Assembly: GCA_903902745.1 (NCBI GenBank)
Contig: CAIUWA010000017.1
Location: forward strand, 1-64,000
DNA length: 64,000 nucleotides
Direction: 5' to 3'
Source of the DNA: an uncultured Opitutia bacterium
Lineage (GTDB): Bacteria > Verrucomicrobiota > Verrucomicrobiia > Opitutales > Opitutaceae
The position numbers and the translations under genes were made by a program. The notes beneath the pieces were generated by a model. That model made no database searches and was not told the DNA's origin. It saw only the letters and a program-made list of their open reading frames with translations. Shown here piece by piece: positions 18,555 through 27,956 of this stretch (position 1 is its first letter; the number at the start of each line of letters is the position of its first letter).

Positions 18555-18926
18555 TCAGATGTGCTTCGAGTCCGCCTCGTCCTTCTTCACGTAGCCGCTG
18601 TCCTGCCGCTGGTGATTCACCTGGTTTTTCTTGAGATAGGCCTGGTAGACATCCTCGGCCGTCATGCCGAGCGTCTGCGCGAGCGAAACGAGGAAGTGGA
18701 ACAGATCGACGACCTCCACCTTCGCGTTCTGCTCGTCAAACTTCTGGTACTTGGCCCACCATTTCCACGGCACCGAATCGATGAGCTCGGCGGTCTCCTG
18801 CTGCATCGCGCGGGTGTAGTTGAGGACCCATTTGGTTTTTTCCTCATCAGTCGGCGGCGGGAGCTTGACCCCGATGCGCTGGTTGAGGGCGTCCTGCATG
18901 CGGAAGATTTCCTCGAGTTTGTCCAT
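18555..18926 (-). CDS. Dimeric all-alpha dUTPase
   Basis: 123 residues of the dUTPase_2/MazG-like all-alpha NTP pyrophosphatase fold. Metal-binding carboxylates appear in QQETAELIDSVPWKWW and KVEVVDLFHFLVSLAQ, followed by YLKKNQVNHQRQDSGY, close to dimeric dUTPases. It hydrolyses dUTP to dUMP, keeping uracil out of DNA and supplying dTMP synthesis. The protein is short for the family but has all visible motifs. Confidence 0.85.
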   Translation of the reverse strand: MDKLEEIFRMQDALNQRIGVKLPPPTDEEKTKWVLNYTRAMQQETAELIDSVPWKWWAKYQKFDEQNAKVEVVDLFHFLVSLAQTLGMTAEDVYQAYLKKNQVNHQRQDSGYVKKDEADSKHI

Positions 18927-18984
18927 GGCCGCGAGGCTGCCCGCGCGGGACGGCGCGTGGCAAGTGGGTAGTGGATTCTTTTGA

Positions 18985-19105
18985 GGTAGGGCGAACCCCT
19001 GGTCGCCTTCGGCGCCGCCAAAGGCGGGTAAACCTCCGGGTGAGCGGTGGCTCCGCCTTCGCCCAGGCTTCGGCGGACAAGTCGACGGGAGAACGCCTCG
19101 CCTTA
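18985..19105. repeat. Composite B repeat with nested J unit
   Basis: GGTAGGGCGAACC and CGCCTCGCC arms are interrupted by a GGCGCCGCCAAAGGCGGG unit and by a J unit (CTTCGGCGGACAAG). The whole gap 18927-19356 holds no gene beyond this. The composite at 31658-31750 has the same nesting. Confidence 0.8.
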
Positions 19106-19356
19106 ACCGCAGACCACAACCGGCAAGAGCGACCGGTTGTCCCGGTGCGGCTTATACTGCACCCGCGCAATGATTTGAGTTCGTCGCCTCACTGAAAAGC
19201 ACCCGGAATTAGCAGTTGCCCCGGGAGGCGAAAGAAGCGACAGTGATTCCTTGATGCATACGTAGAGCGCGTTTCCCGCGTTCCGCCTGCCTCATTAACC
19301 ACCCGGGCTGCTCCCGCCTCGCGTTGAGCGCCCTAGTCACAAAACACACACATACC

Positions 19357-20568
19357 ATGTCAGATACAGCATCGACCGGCGCGCCTGCCGCGGCTCCCAG
19401 CGAGCCCCTTTCGGCGCCGGCCTCGTCCGCGGCCCGCGTGCCGGCGGACGCCCCCGCGCCGTTCGGAACGTTCGGCGCCGCCCGCGGTTCAGGTCTCGCC
19501 CGCGGCAAACGCCCAGCCCAGTCCGCGGCCCCCTCGGCCGCTTCGTCCACCAGTCCCGATTACAAACCCACGTCGATTGAGGTCATCACACCGCAGCGGG
19601 AATACAAAAACCCGTTCGCCGTCGAGCAGCCCGCCGCCGTTTCCACCCCTGCGCCCGTCGAACCGGCTGCCCTGCCGGTCGTGGCCACCACGCCAACGGT
19701 AACGCCGGCGCACGTCCCCGAGCCGGTCTCTGCTCCCGTCGCAGCCCCCGCCGCGATCTTCAAGCCTGCGGCCCGGCCCGCGCCGATAGCTCAGCCCGCG
19801 GCCGCTTCGACCGATTTGTTCCCCTTGGATGGCCCGGGAGCCAGCGAGGAGAAATCGGAACTCAATATCCTTCCGCCCGCCGAGTCCAAGCGTGTCGCCC
19901 AGAGCTGGGAGAACCGCCCGGAATCGAGCGGAGCCTCCTCCTCCGAGTCACGCCCGCGCCGCGATGACCGCCCGACGTTCCGCCCGGAACGCCGCGACGC
20001 CCGTCCCGAAGGCGAAGCCCAGGCCAGCCGCCCGGAGGCCCGCGAGGGTCGCCCGGAAGGCCGTGATGGCCGGGGTGGACGCCAGTCAGGCCGCGACCAG
20101 AAGTTTGATCCGCGCGAACCACGCCGCGATTTCCGTTCCGAGCCCCGCGCTCCTTATGTCTCCGACCGTCCGGCTGCGCAGCCGAAAAAGTCCGGCGGCT
20201 TCCTCGGCTGGTTGAAGGGCCTGTTTGGCATCAAGGATGCCCCGGGCCAATCCACTCAGGCCGGCGGCAACCGTGACGAATCCAGCCATGACGGCCAGCA
20301 CCGCCAGCATCGCCGCCGCCACCGCGGCGGCCGCGGCCGGGGCGGCTTCCAAGGCGACAATCGCGGTCCCCGCGACGGCCAGGGCCAGTCCCAGTTTCGT
20401 GGCGAGGGCGGCCAGCCCCGGCACGAAGGCGAAGGCCGGGGTGACCAGCCGCAGGGCGACGGTTTCCGTCGTCGCCGCCACCGTGGCGGCCGCGGCCGGC
20501 ACCAAGGCGGCGGCGGCTACGGCGGCGATCCGCGCCCCGAGGGCACGCAGGGCGGCGGCGCCATCTGA
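19357..20568 (+). CDS. Low-complexity RGG-rich protein
   Basis: 403 residues from ATG 19357. The first 200 are Ala/Pro/Ser/Thr-rich; residues about 200-270 are Arg/Glu/Asp-rich. A short ordered-looking GGFLGWLKGLFGIKDAPG follows. The last 110 residues are Gly/Arg/His/Gln-rich with repeated RRRHRGGRGR blocks. RGG-type tails usually bind RNA; no folded RNA-binding domain is visible. The real start could be earlier (ORF opens at 19324). A perfect terminator follows 26 bases after the stop, so it is a single-gene or last-gene transcript. Confidence 0.72.
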   Translation: MSDTASTGAPAAAPSEPLSAPASSAARVPADAPAPFGTFGAARGSGLARGKRPAQSAAPSAASSTSPDYKPTSIEVITPQREYKNPFAVEQPAAVSTPAPVEPAALPVVATTPTVTPAHVPEPVSAPVAAPAAIFKPAARPAPIAQPAAASTDLFPLDGPGASEEKSELNILPPAESKRVAQSWENRPESSGASSSESRPRRDDRPTFRPERRDARPEGEAQASRPEAREGRPEGRDGRGGRQSGRDQKFDPREPRRDFRSEPRAPYVSDRPAAQPKKSGGFLGWLKGLFGIKDAPGQSTQAGGNRDESSHDGQHRQHRRRHRGGRGRGGFQGDNRGPRDGQGQSQFRGEGGQPRHEGEGRGDQPQGDGFRRRRHRGGRGRHQGGGGYGGDPRPEGTQGGGAI

Positions 20569-20594
20569 GCCGTCGTTCTCGTTAAAACCTTGCC

Positions 20595-20624
20595 AAGGCG
20601 TCCGCACTCGCGGACGCCTTTTTT
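20595..20624 (+). terminator. Rho-independent terminator
   Basis: Perfect 11-bp stem AAGGCGTCCGC/GCGGACGCCTT, loop ACTC, then a T-run. It ends the RGG-rich gene. Confidence 0.9.
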
Positions 20625-20633
20625 GCGCCCAAG

Positions 20634-20671
20634 CGCGTCCGCCGAAGCTTTGGCGAAGGCGGATCTTCCGC
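20634..20671. repeat. J-family palindrome
   Basis: GCGTCCGCCGAAGCTTTGGC followed by GAAGGCGGA. The same unit, inverted, is nested inside B repeats at 19050-19085 and 31691-31722. Confidence 0.75.
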
Positions 20672-20727
20672 TTTGGTTTCCGTTCAGGCTTTCAACTTTC
20701 AACTCCTCGCCTTCAACTTTTCACCCG

Positions 20728-22017
20728 ATGGCCGATCTCATCGTCAACGGCGGCAAACCCCTCGCGGGCACCATCACGCCGTCCGGCAACAAGAATTCCA
20801 TCCTGCCGGTCTTCTGCGCCACGCTGCTCACGGACGAGCCGGTGACGATCCGGAACGTTCCCGCCATCACTGATCTCGACAAGCTCGTCGCCTTCTTCCG
20901 CGCCCAGGGCTCGCACATCGACTGGAACCACGACACCGGCGAGATGCGCGTGGATCACTCGACGTTCAAAAGCACGCTGGTCAACGACGAGCTGCCGCAG
21001 GACATGCGCTCCACCGTGCTGCTCTACCCCGCCCTGCTGCGCCGCCTCGGCAAGATCAGTATCCACTCCAACGCCCAGGGCTGCTCGCTCGGGGTGCGCG
21101 AGATCGATCCGCACCTTGAGGTGCTGCGTGCGCTCGGCGCCACCGTCACCGAGGGCGAACCACTCGTCATCGCCGCCGCCGGCGGTTTTCAGGGCGCCCG
21201 CCACTGGCTCGACTACATGTCGGTCACCGTCACCGAGAACTTCGCCATGGCCGCGGCGCTCGCCAGCGGGACGTCCACGCTCATCAACGCCGCCAGCGAG
21301 CCGCACGTCCAGGACCTCTGCGCGGCCCTCGTCGCCATGGGCGCGTCCATCGAGGGCATCGGCACGAGCATGCTGAAGATCACCGGGGTCAAAAAGCTCC
21401 GTGGCGCCACCATCACGATCAATTCCGACTACCATGAGATCGTCACGTTCCTCGCCCTCGGCGCCATCACCGGCGGCGAGATCCGGGTGAAGGAATCGCT
21501 GCCCCACCACTTCGACCTGATCACGCGCTCGTTCAAGAAGCTCGGCGTGGTGGTCGAGCACGAGGGCACCACCGCCATCGTGCGCCGCAACCAGCGCCTG
21601 AAGGTGGAGGATCCTTACACCTCGAACCTGCTCGCCAAGATCGAGGCCGCGCCGTGGCCGTATTTTTCCGTCGACCTGCTGCCGCTCATGATCGCCCTCA
21701 GCACCCGCGCCGAGGGCACGATCCATTTCTGGAACAAGGTCTATGAAAACGGCTTTGCCTGGATGCCCGAGCTGGCGAAATTCGGCGCCCATGTGGTCGT
21801 GAGCGACCCACACCGCATTGTCGTGTTCGGGAACCGGCCGCTGCGCCCCGCCGTGGTCGTCTCGCCCTACGTCATCCGTGCGGCCGTCGCGCTCACGATG
21901 GTCGCCGCCGCCATCCCCGGCCGCAGCGTCGTGCGCAACGCCGAGATCATCAAGCGCGCCCACCCGCGCTTCGTCGAAAACCTCCGCAGCCTCGGCGCGG
22001 AGCTGGAATGGAAGTAG
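20728..22017 (+). CDS. murA: UDP-N-acetylglucosamine 1-carboxyvinyltransferase
   Basis: 429 residues from ATG 20728, the usual MurA length. It forms enolpyruvyl-UDP-GlcNAc, the first committed step of peptidoglycan synthesis. The PEP-binding lysine is K22 (SGNKN). The catalytic cysteine is C119 in QGCSLGVREIDPH, so the protein should be fosfomycin-sensitive if fully MurA-like. The region before it is CTTTCAAC repeats with no ribosome binding site. Overall it is a divergent MurA, and a paralogue elsewhere in the genome is possible. Confidence 0.87.
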   Translation: MADLIVNGGKPLAGTITPSGNKNSILPVFCATLLTDEPVTIRNVPAITDLDKLVAFFRAQGSHIDWNHDTGEMRVDHSTFKSTLVNDELPQDMRSTVLLYPALLRRLGKISIHSNAQGCSLGVREIDPHLEVLRALGATVTEGEPLVIAAAGGFQGARHWLDYMSVTVTENFAMAAALASGTSTLINAASEPHVQDLCAALVAMGASIEGIGTSMLKITGVKKLRGATITINSDYHEIVTFLALGAITGGEIRVKESLPHHFDLITRSFKKLGVVVEHEGTTAIVRRNQRLKVEDPYTSNLLAKIEAAPWPYFSVDLLPLMIALSTRAEGTIHFWNKVYENGFAWMPELAKFGAHVVVSDPHRIVVFGNRPLRPAVVVSPYVIRAAVALTMVAAAIPGRSVVRNAEIIKRAHPRFVENLRSLGAELEWK

Positions 22018-22080
22018 GGATTGGGAGTTTGTAGTTGGGAATTTGTAATTTGGATTCCAGAACTAGTCATCACCGCCGCC

Positions 22081-23157
<1,077 letters not shown>

Positions 23158-23161
23158 AAAG

Positions 23162-23200
23162 CCGGGTTTGAATTATCGTCTGCTTTCACAGCAAACCCGG
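23162..23200. terminator. Candidate hairpin after ruvB
   Basis: CCGGGTTTG pairs with CAAACCCGG across 21 bases. There is no strong T-run, so it may be a weak terminator or an operator for the toxin-antitoxin pair. Confidence 0.4.
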
Positions 23201-23237
23201 AGTTGCCAGATTCACCCAGCCGATTATTTGTCCTCTC

Positions 23238-23447
23238 GTGGTCACGCTTGAACACAGTCCCGTTTCCTCTTCGCCCATGGTGCTTGGCGGAACCCTGGTT
23301 TTTCGGGGCACGCGCGTGCCGGCGCAAACCTTGTTCGATTACCTCGATGACGGCTTCTCGCTCGACGAATTCCTGAAGTTTTTTCCCTCCGTGCGGCACG
23401 AGGACGCCCGCGATCTGCTCACACTCAGCCGCGGCGACCAGCCGTGA
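23238..23447 (+). CDS. DUF433 antitoxin
   Basis: 69 residues from GTG 23238 (in-frame ATG 23277 also possible). DUF433 signature: LGGTLVFRGTRVPAQTLFDYLDDGFSLDEFLKFFPSV, then a helix ending EDARDLL. DUF433 proteins pair with PIN-like toxins and carry a winged-helix-like region for autoregulation. It overlaps the toxin by four bases. Confidence 0.88.
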   Translation: MVTLEHSPVSSSPMVLGGTLVFRGTRVPAQTLFDYLDDGFSLDEFLKFFPSVRHEDARDLLTLSRGDQP

Positions 23448-23764
23448 AGGTCATCTTCGACGAAAATGTCCCGCTGCCATTGCAGCAATTCCTCGCCGGC
23501 CACACCGTGACAACCGTGCAACTGGAGGGCTGGGCTGGCATCGGCAACGGCGAACTTCTCAAGCTGGTTGATGGCAGATTCGACGTGCTGGTTCTCGCCG
23601 ACAAAAATCTGCGCTATCAACAGGAATTGAAGCAGCGCCGCGTGGCCCTCGTTGAACTGCCCACGAACCGCTGGCCTGTCCTGAAAAGCCTTGCCCAGGA
23701 AATTGCGCGGGCAGTGGAAAACTCTACTCCCGGCGGTTATACCACCGTGAAATCATTAGCATGA
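23444..23764 (+). CDS. DUF5615 PIN-like toxin
   Basis: 106 residues from GTG 23444. It starts MKVIFDENVP, the DUF5615 motif with acidic PIN-type residues, and has DVLVLADKNLRYQQEL in the middle. It is the usual partner of DUF433 antitoxins and is predicted to be an RNase inactive in the complex. Its stop codon overlaps the start of the downstream Tat oxidase (ATGA), an unusual coupling. Confidence 0.85.
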   Translation: MKVIFDENVPLPLQQFLAGHTVTTVQLEGWAGIGNGELLKLVDGRFDVLVLADKNLRYQQELKQRRVALVELPTNRWPVLKSLAQEIARAVENSTPGGYTTVKSLA

Positions 23765-24942
23765 CGCGCCGGGATCTGCTGCGTTCCGCCGGTATGATCG
23801 CGAGCGCTGCCGTGCTGGCGGCAAAACCCGCGGCCCGTGCCGCCGCCGCACCGCCTTCCGGGGCGGCGCTGGATCCCGCCGATCTGCTCGACCTGCCTGA
23901 CTTCGAGCGCGCCGCGAAGACCGTCATGTCCCCGATGGCCTGGGACTACGTGTCGGGCGCCGCCGCCGACGAGCTCACCTTGCGGTGGAACCACGAGGCC
24001 TACGAACACATCCGCCTTAATCCGCGGGCGCTCATCGACGTTTCTCAGCTCGACACGCGGGTGCGCCTGCTCGGACGCGAACTGGCGTTTCCCATCCTGC
24101 TGGCCCCGACCGCCTATCAAAAGCTCTCCCACCCGGACGGAGAACTCGCGACCGTGAAGGGCGCAGGCGACGCCGATGCGACGATGGTACTGAGCTCCTT
24201 TTCCACCGTAACGCTCGAGGAGGTGGCCGCGGCGGCCTCGCATCCGCTCTGGTTTCAGCTCTACGTCCAGCCCGATCGCGATTTCACGCGCGAACTGGTG
24301 CGGCGCGCCGAGGCGGCCGGTTATCAGGCGCTCGTCGTGACCATCGACACGCCAGTCCTTGGCCCGCGCTACCGCGAGCTGCGCTCGAAATTCACCCTGC
24401 CGCCGGGGTTGGATCGCGCCAACCTGCGCGGCCTGGCCACCGCCACCGGCGCGCGCCGGCCGACGGAGCAGAATATCTTCAGTGCCACGCTCGACCCCAA
24501 GCTCACCTGGAAGGACATCGCCTGGCTGCGCTCGATCACGAAGCTGCCCGTCCTGCTTAAGGGCGTGCAAAATCCCGACGATGCCACCCTCGCGGTCGAG
24601 GCAGGCGTCGCCGGCATCATCGTCTCCAACCACGGCGCGCGCAACCTCGACACCGGGCCCGCGACCATCGACTCCCTGCCCCGGGTCGTCGCGAAGGTTG
24701 AAGGCAAAATACCGGTGCTGGTGGATGGCGGCATCCGGCGCGGCACCGATGTGGTCAAGGCCCTCGGCCTTGGCGCGACCGCCGTGCTCATTGGCCGGCC
24801 TTACGTCTACGGTCTTGCCGTCGATGGAGCGCGCGGCGTCACGCGCATCGTCAACATCCTCCGCCGCGAATTCGAGAGCGCGATGGCCCTGTGCGGCCGC
24901 ACCTCGATCGCCGCCATCGACTCGTCAGTCATCTGGCGCTGA
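23761..24942 (+). CDS. Tat-exported FMN alpha-hydroxy-acid oxidase
   Basis: 393 residues. A twin-arginine signal (TRRDLLRSAG, then an Ala-rich hydrophobic stretch) precedes a complete LldD/lactate-oxidase-type TIM barrel: MAWDYVSGAAADELTLRWN, LLAPTAYQKLSHPDGE, KLPVLLKGV, catalytic His in SNHGARNLDTGPATID and Arg in VDGGIRRGTDVVKAL. It should oxidise a 2-hydroxy acid using FMN. The familiar SNHGGRQLD reads SNHGARNLD here, as in oxidase rather than dehydrogenase relatives. It begins inside the toxin stop codon. Confidence 0.87.
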   Translation: MTRRDLLRSAGMIASAAVLAAKPAARAAAAPPSGAALDPADLLDLPDFERAAKTVMSPMAWDYVSGAAADELTLRWNHEAYEHIRLNPRALIDVSQLDTRVRLLGRELAFPILLAPTAYQKLSHPDGELATVKGAGDADATMVLSSFSTVTLEEVAAAASHPLWFQLYVQPDRDFTRELVRRAEAAGYQALVVTIDTPVLGPRYRELRSKFTLPPGLDRANLRGLATATGARRPTEQNIFSATLDPKLTWKDIAWLRSITKLPVLLKGVQNPDDATLAVEAGVAGIIVSNHGARNLDTGPATIDSLPRVVAKVEGKIPVLVDGGIRRGTDVVKALGLGATAVLIGRPYVYGLAVDGARGVTRIVNILRREFESAMALCGRTSIAAIDSSVIWR

Positions 24943-24954
24943 ATTTGCCCAGCC

Positions 24955-26052
24955 ATGGAAAACTCCCCCGCGACTCCCGCCACCCCCGCCCCGCTCATTG
25001 ATGTGCCGGACTTCGAGCGCGAGGCGAAGGCCCGGATGCCGCACATGTCCTGGGAATATATCTCCGGCGCCGCCTCGGACGAACTCACCCTCCGCTGGAA
25101 CCGCGAATCCTACGACCGCCTCCGGTTGCGTCCGCAGGTCCTGGTCGATGTCTCCCACCTCGACACGCGGGTCACCCTCCTCGGCCGCCAGCATCCGCTC
25201 CCGATCCTGCTCGCGCCCACCGCCTACCAGCGCCTGACCCATCCCGAGGGGGACCTGGCGACCGTCCGCGGCGCCGGTGCAGCCGATGTAACGATGGTCT
25301 CCAGTATTTTTTCCTCCCACCCCATCGAGGAAATCGCGGCTGCCGCCACCCGACCGCTGTGGTTCCAACTCTATGTCCAGCGGGACCGCGACCTGACCCG
25401 CGAACTGGTCCGCCGCGCCGAGGCCGCCGGCTGCGAGGCGCTGGTGCTGACGGTCGACACGCCCGTCCTCGGCCCGCGCAACCGCGAATTGCGCAGCAAA
25501 TTTTCCCTCCCGCCCGGCGTCGACCGCGCCAACCTGCGCGGGCTGCCCAACGCGCTCGGTGCGCACCGCTCGACCGAGGGCGCCATTTTCAGCGCCCTGC
25601 TGGATCCCTCGCTGACGTGGAAGGACGTCGCCTGGCTGCGCTCGATCACCAAGCTGCCCGTCCTGCTCAAGGGCATCCTGAATCCCGCCGACGCGGTGCG
25701 CGCCATCGAGACCGGGGTCGCCGGGATCATTGTGTCGAATCATGGAGCCCGAAACATGGACACGGAGCCCGCGACGATCGACGCCCTGCCCGAGGTGGTG
25801 GCGAAGGTCGACGGGCGCGTCCCCGTGCTCGTCGACGGCGGCATCCGCCGCGGAACAGACGTGTTGAAGGCCATCGCCCTCGGGGCGACCGCGGTGCTCA
25901 TCGGCCGGCCGTACCTATACGGACTCGCGGTGGACGGCGCCGCCGGCGTCACCCGGGTCGTCAACATCCTGCGCCGCGAATTCGAAATGGCCATGGCCAT
26001 CAGCGGCCGGCCCACCATCGCCTCCCTCGACGCCTCGGTGATCTGGCGCTGA
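24955..26052 (+). CDS. Cytosolic FMN alpha-hydroxy-acid oxidase, tandem paralogue
   Basis: 365 residues, 12 bases after the first copy. The barrel is clearly homologous along its whole length (MSWEYISGAASDELTLRWN, SNHGARNMDTEPATID, VDGGIRRGTDVLKA) but the Tat signal is absent, so it should stay in the cytosol. It probably arose by tandem duplication. One-carbon or sugar 2-hydroxy acids are possible substrates; none can be assigned. Confidence 0.87.
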   Translation: MENSPATPATPAPLIDVPDFEREAKARMPHMSWEYISGAASDELTLRWNRESYDRLRLRPQVLVDVSHLDTRVTLLGRQHPLPILLAPTAYQRLTHPEGDLATVRGAGAADVTMVSSIFSSHPIEEIAAAATRPLWFQLYVQRDRDLTRELVRRAEAAGCEALVLTVDTPVLGPRNRELRSKFSLPPGVDRANLRGLPNALGAHRSTEGAIFSALLDPSLTWKDVAWLRSITKLPVLLKGILNPADAVRAIETGVAGIIVSNHGARNMDTEPATIDALPEVVAKVDGRVPVLVDGGIRRGTDVLKAIALGATAVLIGRPYLYGLAVDGAAGVTRVVNILRREFEMAMAISGRPTIASLDASVIWR

Positions 26053-26063
26053 CAATGTTCGTG

Positions 26064-26149
26064 TAGGGCCCGAGCTTGCTCGGCGCCTTTAACTCAGTCC
26101 GCGCGTATAGCACCGAAATCGTAGGCCGCGACCAAGGTCGCGCCCTACG
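26064..26149. repeat. B-like palindrome with two internal hairpins
   Basis: TAGGGCCCGAGCTTGCTCGG at one end and GCGACCAAGGTCGCGCCCTA at the other. It lies between convergent gene ends and may act as terminator. Confidence 0.7.
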
Positions 26150-26164
26150 GGCTCAAGCCCGGAG

Positions 26165-26872
26165 CTAAAGATCGCCGAGCTGCGGACGCAGCACGATCTC
26201 CTCGATGACCGTGCGGCGGCCGAGGCGGTAGATGTCGAGAAACGCCCGGGCCACATCCTCGGCGGGCATGATGCGCTCCGGCTTCACCCCGCTGCCGGCC
26301 CACGAGGGGGACCAGGTCGCCCCGGGATGGACGCAGCAGACACGCACGCCCTTGTCCTTCAACTCGGCCCGCATGACCTTGGAAAGACCGGTGACCCCGA
26401 ACTTCGCCGCGCAATAACCGGCGCCGCCCGGATACGCCCCGAGGCCGGCGATCGAGCTCATATTGAACACATCGCCGCGACGGCGTTTGATCATGCCCGG
26501 CACGATGGCGCGGGAGACCAGGAACACGCTCCGCAAATTTGCCGCGTACATCTTGTCGAAGTCCGCCACGCTCATCTCCGTGAACGGCGCCCCGGCAAAC
26601 TTGCCCGCGTTGTTGATCAATACGTCCACGACGCCAAAGCGCTTCTTCACCGCCGCGGCCATCGCCGCCACCGACGCCTCATCGCCCACGTCGCAGGAGA
26701 AAACCTCCGCCGCAGCTCCGGACTTCGCGCACACCTTGGCCACAGCCCGGAGGTTTTTCTCCGACCGCGCCACCAGCGCCAGGCGCACGCCGCGAACCTC
26801 CCGCGCAAACACCTTCGCAATCGCCGCCCCAATCCCCTGTGACGCACCGGTGATGAGGACGACGGGTTTCAT
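26165..26872 (-). CDS. Short-chain dehydrogenase, possibly sepiapterin-reductase-like
   Basis: 235 residues from ATG 26872. Classical SDR: cofactor loop TGASQGIG, NNAG, catalytic Ser in NMSSIAG and YxxxK in YCAAK. Arg in VARSEKN suggests NADPH preference. It follows folE2 and a PTPS-like gene on the same strand, which hints at a role in pterin reduction such as sepiapterin reductase. The sequence alone cannot separate this from 3-oxoacyl reductases. A longer frame to 27010 is translated repeat and is rejected. Confidence 0.85.
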   Translation of the reverse strand: MKPVVLITGASQGIGAAIAKVFAREVRGVRLALVARSEKNLRAVAKVCAKSGAAAEVFSCDVGDEASVAAMAAAVKKRFGVVDVLINNAGKFAGAPFTEMSVADFDKMYAANLRSVFLVSRAIVPGMIKRRRGDVFNMSSIAGLGAYPGGAGYCAAKFGVTGLSKVMRAELKDKGVRVCCVHPGATWSPSWAGSGVKPERIMPAEDVARAFLDIYRLGRRTVIEEIVLRPQLGDL

Positions 26873-26874
26873 GA

Positions 26875-26969
26875 AGTGATCGCGGAAGCGCAGAGGGGCA
26901 GAAATATCATGGAACGATCCAGGATTGAAATTCCGCGTTTCCGCATTTTCGCGATTTCGCGATTTTCCT
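26875..26969. repeat. N-type repeat of GCGATTTCGCG units
   Basis: GATCGCGGAAGCGCAGAGG and TTTCGCGATTTCGCGATTTT form partly complementary ends. It fills the gap between folE2 and the SDR gene. Confidence 0.55.
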
Positions 26970-27941
26970 TCAGCATAACAGTGAGCCGAAATCCATGAAG
27001 TCCGCCGCAAACCCGCCCTTCACGCCCTTGCAGATCACGCTCACCGCGTCGTGCGAGTGCAGGGACTCCAGGTGCGAGCAGGCGATGCGGAAGTCTCGGA
27101 TGCGCTTGTCCGCGTCGAACTCCCGGTAGAGCAGCCGCGCCGCGTCCTCGACGAACTTGAGGTAGGCGCCATTGAGCTCGGCGAACGCCTGCTCGTCCTC
27201 GCGCTTCACCATCACCTGCGTCTCGGTCTGGAGCGCGTTGAGGCAGTGGGCGTGGACGTCCTCGATCCAGATCTTCTTCCCTTCCGCCATCTCGAGGCAC
27301 ACGCGCGCCTTGCTGCGCTGCGAGTGCGGCACACCGTAGGCGCCGCGAATGTCGCGCGCGTGCTCCGCGAGTTCGGCGCTGCACGGGCAGGCGGAGGAAT
27401 AGACAAAGTCGAAATGGATGAATCGCCTGTAGCGTCCGTCGCGTGTCATCACGCCCTCGAAGGACACGTCGTAATACTGCCAGCCCACAAGGTCGCTGCG
27501 CAGGCTCGGCCGGAGCATCGGGTAGGAAAACTTCACCTTCAGGCGCGCATCCTTGCTCTCCACCTTGCGCAGGTAGGCCTTCAGGATCTTGCCCATCCAC
27601 TCGCCGGTGATCACGCCGTCCTTGTGGTCGTAGAAGGAGCGCATGATCCGGCTCATGTTGATGCCCTTCAGCTCGGCCTCGAGCGAGACGGTGCCGGTGA
27701 CGCTCGTCTCCAGCGCGAGGATCTTGCCCGCCTTCGTGCGATATTTCAGTGGCAGGCGAAAATTATGGATGCCGACCTGCTGGATCGGCACATGCGCGCC
27801 CTGGATGGAGTCGTGCGCCGCAAGCATCATGTCGGGCATGGACGCGACATAGGCGGGCGAGGAGCGGAATTTCTTGTCGTAGACGTGCTTGATCTTCGCC
27901 TCTTCCCCGCAGCTCGAATCGTGGAGATACATCGGTTTCAT
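26970..27941 (-). CDS. folE2: GTP cyclohydrolase FolE2
   Basis: 323 residues, the COG1469 family of zinc-independent GTP cyclohydrolase IB. It shows [14 protein letters not shown] near the N-terminus, then [18 protein letters not shown], and [12 protein letters not shown] with the conserved active-site Cys, plus [21 protein letters not shown]. It converts GTP to dihydroneopterin triphosphate. It lies 15 bases after the PTPS-like gene, so the product is probably channelled to a biopterin- or queuosine-type pathway rather than only folate. Confidence 0.92.
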   Translation of the reverse strand: MKPMYLHDSSCGEEAKIKHVYDKKFRSSPAYVASMPDMMLAAHDSIQGAHVPIQQVGIHNFRLPLKYRTKAGKILALETSVTGTVSLEAELKGINMSRIMRSFYDHKDGVITGEWMGKILKAYLRKVESKDARLKVKFSYPMLRPSLRSDLVGWQYYDVSFEGVMTRDGRYRRFIHFDFVYSSACPCSAELAEHARDIRGAYGVPHSQRSKARVCLEMAEGKKIWIEDVHAHCLNALQTETQVMVKREDEQAFAELNGAYLKFVEDAARLLYREFDADKRIRDFRIACSHLESLHSHDAVSVICKGVKGGFAADFMDFGSLLC

Positions 27942-27956
27942 GGTACGCGGGAATTT

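Noticed and set aside
22021-22080. Upstream start of ruvB
   Set aside because: The extra 20 residues are translated E-repeat with no similarity to RuvB.
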